This document shows, in pieces, positions 49,212 through 61,166 of a stretch of 64,000 nt of DNA. Each line of letters begins with the position of its first letter. The first letter of the stretch is position 1. Made by a program: the position numbers and the translations under genes. This DNA is from Phragmites australis (lineage: Eukaryota; Streptophyta; Magnoliopsida; Poales; Poaceae): the NCBI RefSeq assembly GCF_958298935.1, contig NC_084929.1, positions 28,523,501 through 28,587,500 of the forward strand, read 5' to 3'. The notes under the pieces were generated by a model. It was not told the DNA's origin. It searched no databases and worked only from the letters and a program-made list of their open reading frames with translations.

Positions 49212-49460
49212 TCTCAGGTCCTCGGGGAACTCTGGGTACTCGGGGACCAACTGTTCTTGGCCTCGAGCACCCCTTCCCGGGTTGGCTCTTCTCGGGTCCT
49301 CGGGAAACTCTGGGTACTCGGGGACCAACTGTTCATGGCCCCGAGCACCCCCTCCCGAGTTGGCTCTTCTCGGGTCCTCGGGGAACTCTGGGTACTCGGG
49401 GACCAACTGTTCTTGGCCCCGAGCACCTCTTCCCGGAACTGTCTTTTCTCGGGCCCTCGG
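49212..49460. repeat. 78-bp tandem array inside solo LTR B
   Basis: Three full units (phase marks at 49,217, 49,295 and 49,373) plus a partial one. Each has GGTACTCGGGG ... CCCCGAGCACC-type inverted halves, related to the hairpin units of copy A but with one mismatch in the stem. Confidence 0.9.
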
Positions 49461-49548
49461 GGAGATGGTCTCCGAGGGATGGTGCCACGTGGTACTATGC
49501 TGTCCTGGCCTCGGGACTCGGGAACCCCCGGTTCCCATAACACCGACA

Positions 49549-51938
49549 TCATCATACAGAGTAAACTTTTCAAAGGATGGTGCATATGAAATAGATAACA
49601 ATTAGAAAATATATACCAATTGAAAATAAATGAAAATACTATACAACTTTTAGCCATTAAAAACATTTGAAGGAGACTTACTCTATATGTTAGATCACAG
49701 AATGCAAATATGCTATAGATATTAACATTGATATCAAACAAGCATGCTCGTCACTTTCAAGATCCGATAAAGATATAATTTGGAAAAAAATAGCATATAA
49801 GGCATGAAGATACCAAATGAAAGATAAAATACCAATAATGATGTCTAAATTACATCTAAGACCAAAAGATAAAAAATGATCACTCAAAAAGTTCAACTAA
49901 AGAACTAAGTGAATGGACCAAGCATATAGAAAAATGAATAAGTTACAAACATGCTCAAAAACTTATCTCAAACGAGTATATTGAATATGATACAAGCATT
50001 GAAATAAAAAGCTTCTATGAACTCTAAGAGAAAAGTTTATTTGAAGAAAGCAATATTCCTATTATAGAAGGTAAATGAAATCTTTCACAAAAAGAGAAAT
50101 CACTTAGAAGAAAATTTTGAAACAAAGATGATCAATAAGGATTATCACTTGTATTACTACTAATTGTAAGAAAACAATGGTATATGGAGATTTCATAAGT
50201 TGGTAATTGCAACAAGACATATATCAACTTTCTTTCAAAAAGCATGCGAAGAAAGATTTTAGAAATTAAACATCATGCTTCAAAGTATTCTTCACAAAAT
50301 CAACTATTACAAGTAAACACATAAAAACCATAGTTGACTTGATTCGAATGAGAAATGATTCAAATTAAAAATCTTGAGATTAAATAGATCACTAGATAAG
50401 TACCATAAATCTCAAGTTTTAATTTAAACAAAAAATGGATCAATTAATTGATTCTTGCAAAGATAAGATTTATATGAGCTTGACATACCATATAGATGCT
50501 CGATAAACAATTATATCAAGTCCAAATGATATTGTTCAAATGTTCACACCTTATGGATTTTAAGATGCGCAAAGCATAATACCCCCATAATGTGATAATC
50601 CATTAATTTCTCCAAAAGAGCTAAAATAAAATTCAATAAGATGGATAAGATCAAATAAGGCTTAAAAAACCATAATCAATATATGAATGTGCAATGCATC
50701 CTACACATACTAGTTATATGACTTACACATACTAGTTAGTAAGGAAAGCTAGATGCACTAGAAACAAATTCATATCACACTCAACAAGCAACCAAAACAC
50801 GTATGGATATGAAAGATAAACATGACAAGATTGCAAAAAAATCTACACATGCTAGGATAGGAACAAGCTCTAAACAAGTATAGATACACAACCTACACAT
50901 GTAAAGAGCTATAAACTTCTAGAATTCAGAGTTTCCGGATACAACTTGGAACCTCCGAGTTTTGGAGCACTCTGATATTCTACTTGACCCAGAACCTCCG
51001 AGTTCCGGAGCACTCGGATACTCCGTCTTGACCTGGAACTTCCAAGTTCTGGAACTTTTCAGAAATTGTGTAGAAAAAAATCTAACACAATGAACAAAAA
51101 TATAAATTTAAGGTATTGTGATAGAATGTTACCTTTATAGAATAAAATTGGATAGATAGTAAATATATTTCCATATAACTCGACTCTTTAAACAATTAGA
51201 TTGCTCTTCAAATAAATAGCTAAGTCTCCAATGCCAATTCTCATTGACATCCTTGAGGACATTCATTTCAGAAAGAGACTAAACACAAATTTTACTTGAA
51301 CAAATACTAGTCTCAAAGCACAAAATATAGGATGAGCCCCTCCCCCCCCCCTCCCCACACAAAATATGTGCATCCAAGTAATTGAATTACTTGTAACACA
51401 CATATAGTTCATTTAAGAAATTAGAGGAGTTTACTCTATATTTTGAGTTAAGGCACAAAATGAATTTACAAAGGAAATACTTATGCTAAGAATGAATTTA
51501 CAACCATAAGATCATATAGATTAAGTTCGTCTTCCAAAGCCATCACCAAGTCCAAATCCTCTTATATTTATTTTACCTAATATAGCTCAAAGGACACAAA
51601 AGGTAAAATTCACCAGAAATTGTAACTAGTGTTTTTAACAATTACTATCCCTTTTTGAAATGTCTCTTTAAACATCATTGATGAAATGGTCTCTTGGACA
51701 CTTGATGAGCTCTTGATCTCTCTTGATATTTTTCTTGATGACTCCCACCAAGCATTCATTGCCTAGCCAACTAGATATCATTGGTTCTTGATATTAGAAC
51801 AATAATCTTTATACTTGACACCCTTTCCACAAATGATGAGAAATACCACTTGAAAGGAAACTTGACAAGATATGTGCAATATAATTCTTCTCAATTGAGC
51901 CAAGTCTTCAATACATCTCTAACTACCTATTTAGCAAA
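49549..51938 (-). other. AT-rich non-coding region of the copia-type element
   Basis: Follows the gag region on the minus strand, where pol would be expected, but no integrase, reverse transcriptase or RNase H motif is visible in any frame. It contains CCGGA / TCCGAG-type motifs at 50,930-51,060, a C-rich run at 51,337-51,356, and a short direct repeat ('acacatactagtta') near 50,705 and 50,728. Confidence 0.45.
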
Positions 51939-54151
51939 TTAAGAACTTTGTGGTACCCAAGCCATGTTGGGTCCTTTAAAGTTAGTCACGAGAAACTTAG
52001 TCACCCAAATGGCCCTTGCATTAGCATGAGATGAACTAATCACCGTAGCAACACAAGTATCACTCTTAACCTTTCTAAGCAAATATTGACCATTATTGAA
52101 AGAGTTAGGTTTAGAAATGTTACCATTGGGATAATTTTTATCAATATATCCCTTTTCGTGGCATGTGTAGCAAATTTTGCCATCAATCCTCTTCATTTGA
52201 GGCTTCTCACCTTGATGACCATTTGTTTGACCCCTTCGCTTGTATGATCATGAAATGGCTTGAGGCCTCTTCTTTTGATGTTGATCATCATGATGAGAAG
52301 TTCTTTGATCTCTTGATGATGGAGCTTCTTCATTCGTTCCTTGATCAAGGATCTTTTCTTCTTATTCAAGGGGTAATTCCGAATATGATGATCCACTTTC
52401 TTGCACTTGAAGTAAGTCATGAGTGCGGTGGTCTTCTTTTGACCTTGACCCTTCTTTTTGGCATTGTTAGACTTGTTCTTGTTGGAATTTAATCCAAGTC
52501 CACTTTTGTCTTTTAAATGTCTTCGGTCTTTAAGCATCTCATCTAGAGTAGTCTTCCCTTTGAAGCACCAAGTTAATTCTTTCTTCAAAGAATGAACTTG
52601 ATCCTTGAGCTTCTTTATTTCCTCTACAAGATTAAACTCATAAGTGGAACTAGATGATACATTAATGTTAGAGCAACAAGGAGTAATAGACAATTCATAA
52701 TTGGATATTTAATTGATATTAAATGGATTGCTAGGACTAGCACATGTTGAATCTACATTATGCAAATAATGTGTGCTATTATCCACATGAGGTTTATAGG
52801 ATTTTACCGTTGTGATCATCTCATGAACTATTTCTAGTATGGTATGAGAAGCTATAATATTTTCATGAGTGCACAAAAGCTCATCATGATTTTCTTATAG
52901 TTCCACATACTTACTACTTAGCTTTTCAATTTGAACCCTTAGCTCAACATTTTCCTTCTCCAAAGATGCTACATGAGAGATAAAGTTAGTAGCACAAATA
53001 TCATCAATAAGAGAAATAGTGATTTTGTCCTTAGATAAAATATTGCAATTAGCATATGATTTTTCTAAATCCACTAGAGGCATAGCATCTAATTTATCAA
53101 TCAAAGAAATATGCTTAACCTTAAGATCCCCATAAAGATTAGATAACGAACTATGGGATTCTTGAAGTTTTTCATATTTCTCATTTAAAGCCTTAAGTTC
53201 TTCTATTTTCCTAAGGAGGAATTCCTCTGGCTTCTTGAGGCTTTCCTCATGACCTTCTATTATGTGCATAAGTTTGATCATTTTAGCCATATCCTTTTTT
53301 TTTTCCAAAAGATAAAACTCGAGCTCATCACTATCATTAGCACTAAAACTAACATTGACATGATTATCCTCTCTTAACGCTTTCTTTTTACCTGTTGCCA
53401 TAAGGCACAATAGAGAATCGGTGTGAGGGGATGAACACCTTAGAGAAGTGGAAGCTTCACTTTCAAATTGAGGACAATCCATGCTCTAATGTCCATATTG
53501 ATGACATGTATAGCACATACTCCTTGATCTTCTTTTAGATGGATCTTTCCTCTTGATTTTTCTTAAGGTCTTTCCACCTAAACTTCGTCTCAAGTAAACT
53601 TCTATTTCATTCAAAATATTAGTCTCATAAATACTAATAGAAATAGATACATTACAATGATGACAATTGATCATATTATCATGATAAATAGGCATTTTTG
53701 CACTAGATAATGTGCAAGGGTCAATAACACTAGTGGATATGGAATTTTCAACAGTAGTTTTATCAAAGTCCAAATGAAGGTTTGAACACTTACTAATCTT
53801 ACTCACCATATCATTACCTTGCTTGGATTTATCAATTGGTGAGGTAGATAACAAAGTGACATCCTCTTGGACAAGGAAGGAAGTCATTTGGTTCTCTTCA
53901 TGATGTAATGATGAAGTAGAGCATTTCTCAAATGATGCCATCGGAAGAAGTTCTTCTACATCATATTTGGACTTGTCATATCTTTCTTTAAGAATAGTCC
54001 AAATGAGATGACTGCCTTCAAGCGGCAAGATGGATTCAACCACATCTATACTCAAAGGATTAAATAAAGCATTAGTGGCTTGAGTATTGAGATGTATGCA
54101 TTTCTCTTCCTCTTCAGCTAATGAGTTTATCACTAGGAGGAAAATGCTCAC
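51939..54151 (-). pseudogene. Copia-type (SIRE/Maximus-like) gag polyprotein, no pol
   Basis: Minus-strand frames 54,151-53,486, 53,482-52,895 and 52,693-52,193 share one reading frame and are separated only by stops; the last part (52,196-51,939) follows a one-step shift. Features in order: TNALF...ILKERYDKSK (gag core-like); a zinc knuckle CYTCHQYGH-x4-C cut by a TAG stop at 53,483-53,485; long charged coiled-coil-like stretches (KIEELKALNEKYEKLQES...); a lysine-rich piece; a second knuckle CYTCHEKGYIDKNYPNG with tyrosine where the last cysteine should be; and the ending GPNMAWVPQ, as in SIRE-group gag proteins. Roughly 740 codons. Gag coats and packages retroelement RNA. The element lacks pol, so it could only have moved with help from an autonomous relative. 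Confidence 0.7.
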
Positions 54152-54216
54152 ATCTACAACTCGCTCTTATGAAGCATGCAAGTACTCCACTCAAAATAAT
54201 TAAAATTGTTTACTAT

Positions 54217-54367
54217 TTAGCATAAATACATTCAACCAAATGATGACCTTATTCAAATTTGAATTTGGTTTTAGAAAATAGGACTTTTCCTATTCTAATT
54301 AATTAACCTATAATGTAATCTTGGAAAATTTTAGAAATTTGCGATATCTGAAAATCAGGGTGTGACA
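54217..54367 (-). repeat. End fragment of a long LTR (family of 55,032-58,393)
   Basis: The last 150 bp, ending AGGGTGTGACA at 54,367, match the last 150 bp of the solo LTR ending at 58,393 ('caaatttgaattt', 'ttttagaaat', 'aatctgaaaat' blocks in the same order). The rest of this copy is missing on the left. It joins directly onto gypsy pol sequence. Confidence 0.75.
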
Positions 54368-55031
54368 TGGTCATCGCCCTTTATGCATACCAAGCGATCA
54401 AGATCCCTTGTCCCAAAGGAGCCATCACTATTGTGGGCAGTCCAAAGACTGCCCTACACTCGACAAGAGGAGTGTCGACATGGTCGAGCTGACTCCCAGT
54501 GGTCGCTCTGTGAAGGTCCACGTCATTGCCAATCCCAACGATTGGCTCAAGGCAGTATGTCTAGATGACGCCGACCCATCCAGGACAGTCCAGATAGGGA
54601 TCGATCTAGACCACAAATAGGAACTCGTGCTCATCACTTTTCTTCGAGCAAACGCGTATGTCTTTTTTTGAGTTCGTCTGATATGCCCGAGGTCCTTAGG
54701 GATGTTATTGAGCACAAGTTTTCAGTGTGACCTGGTGTGCGCCCAGTAGAGCAAAAGGCGTGTCGGTTCGCACCTGACCGAAAAGAAGCATGTCGTGAGG
54801 AGATCGACAAGCTCCTAGAAATAGGTTTCATCCGAGAGGTGCAGTACCTAGAGTGGCTGTCTAACCCAGTCATGGTCTAGAAACCCAAGGGTAAGTGGAT
54901 GATCTTCGTCAACTTCACCGACCTCAACAAGGCCTGCCCAAAGGATCTATTCCCTCTACCCTCGATCGGCTAGCTTGTAGAATCGACTGTCAGTAGTGAT
55001 CTGCTAAGTTTATTAGATGCCCGTTTAGCGT
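54368..55031 (+). pseudogene. Ty3/gypsy (Tat-type) pol: protease-RT linker and N-terminal reverse transcriptase
   Basis: Read across stops and shifts, the plus strand gives YAYQ.IKIPCPKGAITIVGS, the linker typical of Tat-lineage pol, then RFAPDRKEACREEIDKLLE, GFIREVQYLEWLSNPV and KPKGKWMIFVNFTDLNKACP, RT motifs ending in SSDLLSLLDARLA at the inserted LTR. Several stops interrupt it. The reverse transcriptase resumes at 58,399. Confidence 0.8.
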
Positions 55032-58000
55032 TGTCACACCTAGTTTTAACGAACAAAATCAAGTGTGGCTTATGCGTGCCTAGGAAGTTTAGCACACATA
55101 AGGAAATCATAGATGAAGTAACAAAAGAAATACTTTTATTGAATAAACATTAAACTTTTACAGCATTTGACATAAAATGTCTTTTACGTAAATAGCCACA
55201 GCGGAATAGAAGCCTTAGTGCCCAACAACACCACAGGCAACCAACCGGGAGACACACGCCTAGAATGTTGCAACCTCATCTTGATAATATTCAACATCTT
55301 CACTCACTGAGCAGCACTATATATGTCACATGGCATAGAAAAAAATAGCAAGTGTGAGAACATAACGCGCTCAACAAGTATACATGAAATAATGATATGC
55401 TACCTTATAAAGAGATAGGCTAACATATGGTATATTTGCATAAATGCGAGTAATGAAAAGATATTTGGACCCAAAAGCATTAAACAATTACTAAATGAAG
55501 GTAACCCAATAATCCACCCATTAAGTTAACCATCTTGCAAACCAAAACCACCTAGTACCACCAGTACTACCACCATAACCATCCCATAAACACAACCATC
55601 TAATCATGTGAGGATCCAAGTCTCCTATAACCGCGGGCATGGCTGTTATAACAATTTTACACTCTGTAGAGGTTATCCAACCTTTAGCCACGAGTCGTGA
55701 TATCCATGTTGCCGTGTTTGCAAGACACTTAACACACGTTAGTGGTGTGCTGCCAAGAGGTCACTACGAAGTATGGTCCATCAATTAGGTTCTGGTACCC
55801 CATAGTATGCGAGCCAGGTGTCTAACTGATATGCTAAGCCTTGCCCATATTGGCCTCGTGTTTGAACGGTATTTCTTAGGTTGTCACTCCACGAATCGGT
55901 CCTTAATCAGGTTACACATGTTTCACTTATATACACTTGTTTACCCTTGGGAAAAGACTATCCAATCGGGTAATAACCATCAAATGTTAAAGGACATCCA
56001 GAACCTATACAAATGTTAACGTACATCCAGAACCATAGCAAATGTTAAAAGACATCTAGAACCTATCATTATGCTTGGAACGTATTCACAAGTCCACCAA
56101 CATTAACAAAACCATCTCTTTGCCCAAGTCCTAAGTTCCATGTTGCTATGTCATGTTTATCATCATAGTTGCATATGTCCATTAATCAATTATATGACAC
56201 TTCTCAATATCCCGACAGCAGGGCTAAGCAATTTTACCCACAAGACCTATATTAACTACCACTTAGGCTTCAAGGAATGTAAAGGAAGAACTAGGTAAAT
56301 CCTAACATAGATGACTACCCATCAAGTTGATAGGCATCGCGTGCAGTTTTATAAAACAAAAAATATTTAAAAATATAGGTTCAAGATGACACTTGCCTTT
56401 TACCCAATGCTGGTCAGTGTTGTCAAAATCTTGATCTTGAACTCCCTCGAACAGATCCGAAGTGTTATCGACTAATTCGCGAATTCTACCGACAAACAAA
56501 AGCAACATCAAATAAACACTAAATAAACTCCAAACTGCAAATATAAAAGGAATAGAATGATGGGCTAGAATCTTTGGATGGACTGGTCAAGGAGAACAGA
56601 ATTGACTGGACTTCTTATGAGAAAAGAACAAGCGATTGGAATTAAAGCTTCACATGGAATGACAGAAAAGGATTCACATTAAATGATAGAACAAATTGGT
56701 TGAAGCATTAACATGTGTGACCTAGAAATTAATATATTATTTTAATTATCAATTCATATTTGTAATGCAATGACATGTAAAGCTGATCAGGAATTATATG
56801 CCACTATCACAAATAGAAACTAATCAAAATAATATCCTCATGTTGTACGGATCTAGATGTTAATGAGGGAAAACTACTGTAAAGATAAGAGGATGGCTAT
56901 TTGAAACTGGCATGGTTGGATAGATCTTGTTTTTAGGGAAATTTGAGCACAAGAATCACTCAAATCGGAGCAAAAATGGAGAAGTTACGAGACTTTGAAG
57001 ATCTAGGGGCTTTTCTTCAAAAGTGTTTTTTTTTCTGGAATTCTCTGAATTATTTTTGTACTAGAAAATCTTGAATTGTTGACTAGGCTGACATGGCTGA
57101 CGTGGCAGGCTGACTAGTCATGACACATCAACATATATGCTGACGTGGCAAGGTATAGCTGACTGGGTTAAGTGGACATGTGGCGGTATGTGATTGGCGG
57201 CCGAAGGGGTATAATGATGATCTAATCTGGGCCGTGCGTCTTGGATCTAATGGCTCATAGAGGGAGGGGCTGCCGGAGGAGAGAAACACTGCGAAGCCGA
57301 GAGAGATCACCCTAGTGCACTTGCTGGAGAAGGGCGCTGACCTCATCGCCAGCCTCAGAGCACGATGACGAGCGGCGCAATTTGATGACAAGGCGATGGC
57401 GAATCCGTTTTGAGGCTTATCGAGAGCAACGCAGCACCGGAGGATGGTCAGCGGTGATTGAGACAGTGAGGGAGCTCGGGAACTCAACTGGAAGCAGCTC
57501 TGATGGCCAAAAGGAAAAGACGATGGCTTCTCAGGCTCCAGCAGAGGCAAGCGGCTCTGATGGGCGGCTCGGGTGAAGCTCAATGGTACTAGGACAGCGC
57601 GACAACGGGCTTGACCAAAGCGGTGGCAAAGGAGCGGTGGAGCTCCAGATCTCGACGACTTGGCTCGGGAGACGGTGGATTTGGAATGATATGAGAACAG
57701 GAGGGGGTTCCTGAGCTGTAGGCGAGTCGGCGGTAGGCGCCTTCGGTGAGTGGGCTGGTGAGCTGTGCTGCGGAGCAACTGAGTGGTCGGGTGAGCGCGC
57801 GGTGAGCTGGGCTACCCAGTGATGCAACCCAAGTGGGAGAGGGCGAGAGGAGCAGCGGGCTGGCTCGGGCTAGCCGCCCAGGTGTTGAAAGGGAAAGAGA
57901 GGGAGAGGGAATGGGCTAGCCAATGTAGGACTTGGGTGGGAGAGAGGAAGGGTGGGCAGGGTGAGGGCTTAGTTTAGGATTTTTATTTGTTTTGGAATTT

Positions 58001-58393
58001 CCACAAAAGGAAGATAACAAATGAAATCCAAATAAAACTTCAAATGAAGCCTAAAAATTCTAGAAAATTTCAACAAGCTTTTGAAAACATTTTAGAAGCT
58101 AATAATTTTTTTTTTGGACTTATGAAAGAATTTTGAGATTTTGGAAATTAAAATTTAACTTAGAAGAATTCAAATAAATTCCAAAGGAGCTGTAACAAAA
58201 TCCAGAGAAAACCAACAACCCAAAATAAATCCTAAATGCATATTTCAGCATGAATGCATTCAACCAACTATAACCTAATTCAAATTTGAATTTGCATTTA
58301 GAAAATAGGAATTTTCCTATTCTAAGTATTTATTCTATAACTATTCTTGGAATATTTTAGAAATCTGAGAAATCTGAAAATTAGGGTGTGACA
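55032..58393 (-). mobile_element. Solo LTR (long Ty3/gypsy, Del/Tekay-like) with AGCGT target duplication, inside RT
   Basis: Starts TGTCACACCTAG and ends TTAGGGTGTGACA. AGCGT flanks both sides (55,027-55,031 and 58,394-58,398). 3,362 bp. Removing it and one AGCGT rejoins the reverse transcriptase in frame (LLDARLAYHKTNM). The left half shares blocks with 21,000-22,500. 57,180-57,960 is GC-rich with spurious long frames on both strands. Strand and lineage are inferred from relatives. Confidence 0.9.
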
Positions 58394-59950
58394 AGCGTAC
58401 CATAAGACTAACATGAATATGGTAGATGAGGAGAAAACTGCTTTTTTTAACACCCTTCGGGGTCTTTTTCTATGTAAAAATGCATTTTGGTTTGAAAAGC
58501 GTGGGTGCCACTTACCAGCGATGTATTCAGCTCATCCTTCGACCACAGCTTAGTATAAATGCCGAGGCGTATCTTGACGATGTGGTCATTAAAAGCAAGA
58601 CCAAGTACAACCTGGTCACGGGCCTCCATTAAATGTTCAAGAACCTTCAAAAGTACCGCATGAAACTGAACCCGAAGAAGTGCACGTTCGAAGTCCCATC
58701 AGGGAAGTTGCTCGATTTCCTCGTGTCTAGTCGGGAATAGAAGCAAACCCTAACAAGGTCAGAGCTATTAACCAGATGGGATCCCCGACCAATTTAAAGT
58801 TGGTTTAGAAACTAACTGGGTGTGTGGCAGCTTTGAGCAAGTTCATCTCAAGGATGGGAGATAAGGGGTTGTCGCTTTTCAAGTTCTTGAAGAAATGTGA
58901 TTACTTCTTGTGGACGCTAGAAGCAGAGGCGGCCTTCCAAGATCTTAAAAGATACATCTTGTCCCCTCATGTACTAATTGTTCTTCAACCAGACAAGGAG
59001 CTCTTGCTCTATGTTGCAGCTACCCCATAAGTCACGAGCGCGGTCCTGGTCGTCGAGCGTGAAGGTCTTCAATGACTAGTGTACTACGTCAGTAAAGTCC
59101 TACACGACATGAAGGCTCGGTACCCACAGACATAGAAGCTATTGTACGTCATGTTGATGGTCTATCGCAATCTCAGGCACTACTTCCAGGCCCACAAGAT
59201 CAATGTAACCCCCCGCTCCCAATTACGAAAATCCTCCACAGTAGGGATGCAACAGGAAGAGCAGCGAAGTGGGTAGTAGAGCTCGGGGAGTTCAATATTC
59301 AGTTCATCCCTTGAACGGCTATCAAGTCCCAGATGTTGGTCGACTTTGTGGCCGAGTGGTTGTCCTTTGAGTCCAAGCAAGAACAACATCCAGAGGCGGA
59401 AGAGCACTGGACCATGTACTTCGATGGGTCCCTTTATGCTAAAGGGAGCGGGGGATGGAGTGGTCTTGACCTCACCTACTAGTGACACTCTTAGGTACGT
59501 AGTTCAATTATATTTTCATGCCACTAACAATGTTACAGAATACGAGGGCCTCTTGTTAGGAATGAGAGCATCCTTCACACTTGATATAAAATGCCTGCTA
59601 AAGAAAAGGGACTCGCTATTGGTCATAAACCAAGTGCAAAAGGAGTTTCATTGATCTGACCTGACAATGGTGGCACACCTCGCTGAAGTGAGAATGCTGG
59701 AGCAACACTTTATCAGTTTCAAGGTGAAGCATGTCCTGTGTAGGGATAACTTTCTCATCGATGAGCTAACTCGTCTAGCTTCTTCTCGCGCACCTATCTC
59801 GGTCGGAGTCTTTGAAGAAAGACTCACACGACCATCCATCGTTGTCTCGGTCCAAGGTGAAGGTGATGCACAGCTTGGAAATGGAGCACCCAAGGTAATG
59901 CCTTTGGAGGCAACAGTGTCCCCAAGAGTGAGCAAACTTGAACACCGATA
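58394..59950 (+). pseudogene. Ty3/gypsy (Tat-type) pol: reverse transcriptase and both RNase H domains
   Basis: Continues the pol gene broken at 55,031. Frame shift at a T-run near 58,441, then PFGVFFYVKMHFGLKSVGAT and the polymerase motif AEAYLDDVV (YLDD at 58,569-58,580, intact). The RT-linked RNase H follows (58,824-59,030: LFKFLKKCDYF...EAAFQDLKR; then VYYVSKVLHD). The Tat-specific second RNase H is at 59,400-59,660, with its acidic residues present in YFDGS, TEYEGLL and KRDSLLV. The tail VKHVLCRDNFLIDELTRLAS ends by about 59,950. Integrase is absent. At least five stops or shifts. Confidence 0.85.
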
Positions 59951-60419
59951 GACTAAAGTAGCAAATCATAAGGGGTGAACATCCAACTAAGGCAATCATA
60001 GAAATATGCCCGTCGCTGGTCATTTTCCCTCATCATCTACCCTAAGTTCCTCTGCACTGTGAGCAATTCATCCCGACAAGCTGGTCGAAGAAACAGGTCA
60101 CAAAACAAGCATGAGTCAGCTGGTCGGATCTTACTCGACTAGCCTAAGACTACATGTGACTTATCATGTGGCAATATTGGAGCACCTCGAAGATTTCTTT
60201 GCAGGTTCTCTCGCTCGATCGCAAAACCAAGTTCACACTTGGCCATCGCTTCCTGACTATGCTGGTCGAGGGAGTCATCGATGAGAGTGGTCGTGGGCTC
60301 GGAGCAAGCAGAAGGTACGATCAATGCAGAAGAACTACAACTACAATAGCAATACAAGCCCACTAAAGAAATAAAAAAAACTTAATTTAGGTATGATACA
60401 AGCCCAAGTTACAGTCTGA
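59951..60419. other. Element interior without recognisable coding
   Basis: Sequence after the truncated pol. It contains a 28-bp stretch (60,255-60,282) repeated exactly at 63,558-63,585. No integrase motif is found here. Confidence 0.45.
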
Positions 60420-61166
60420 TATTTACTCTTCGGTGGTCTCCACCTGGAAGAGAGACCCTACATGCTCCACCACCCCTTGGCACTCCGCCTGCAGCCTCGC
60501 CTCGGCTTCGGGACCAACGATCATGACCCTCTCCCGGATGACCTCGAGGTTGAAATTAGGTTGCGGCAGCATAGTACTAGAGAATGTACCCCACCACGGC
60601 TTTAGCCGCCTTTGCCACGTCCTCCGCTGCTCTTGCCACTAGGATGCCTGGGAGCTGGGTGAACTTCTCTGCCAGGATGCTGATGGTGTAGGCCTAGCAC
60701 TATGCAGATTCTTCCTTTGGCTCGGTGGCTTCCAGCCTAACACTCCTCAGCCCCCCTCGTTGCCATGAAGGCATCCTGCAAAAAGCCGCGTGTCGTTCAC
60801 TCATCCTCTATCACCTTCGAATGTCGAGCTAGAAGCATGGCCTTCTCCTGTTGAAATACGACCTTTTTCTATTGAAGCACAACATTCTCCCACTGAACTG
60901 CGTTCCTCGCCTCCTTTTCTTTGGCCACCAGCATCTCTAGCTCGGCGCAACTGTAGCCTGCCACCTCCCTCTCAACGATCAGTTTTATAGTGGAAGCGGG
61001 GAGGATGGCGACCAAGTAGAGCAGGTCATAGGCAGAAGCGGGCTCCATGGTAGGCTCTGTAGGCGCGAGGATCACGACCAATGCTTTCGGCGTCAGGGCC
61101 ACTGCTAGCTTGGGGGCTAGAATATCCATTCGAGGTGCCAAATGATAAGTTGCGACCAGGGTATAT
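60420..61166 (-). pseudogene. Antisense coding remnant in the 3' part of the gypsy element
   Basis: Minus strand from about 61,204: ...REVAGYSCAELEMLVAKEKE then ARNAVQWENVVLQ, stop, VVFQQEKAMLLARHSKV, and farther on ISILAEKFTQLPGI, VARAAEDVAKAAKAVV. These are alanine- and glutamate-rich, coiled-coil-like segments interrupted by stops. Tat-group elements are known to carry extra, sometimes antisense, frames downstream of pol, and this fits that position. It could instead be a fragment of another repeat-borne gene. No function is assigned. Confidence 0.4.

Larger units (their letters stand above)
48262..49548. mobile_element. Solo LTR with TCATC target duplication (copy B)
   Basis: Starts TGTCGGTGGATGAAC and ends AACACCGACA. 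TCATC flanks both sides (48,257-48,261 and 49,549-49,553). 1,287 bp, same family as 35,539-36,834. It contains a G17 run (48,319-48,335) and three 78-bp tandem units from about 49,212. The 78-bp period is a multiple of three, which keeps long frames open on both strands; these are artefacts of the repeat. Confidence 0.9.

Noticed and set aside
49141..49741. Frames of 110-175 residues with perfect internal repeats
   Set aside because: Generated by the 78-bp (26-codon) tandem repeat of solo LTR B; the protein repeat mirrors the DNA repeat in all frames.
57128..57827. Minus-strand frame of 216 residues
   Set aside because: Lies wholly within the solo LTR 55,032-58,393 and is Ser/Pro/Arg-rich without a domain; GC-rich LTR sequence explains it.
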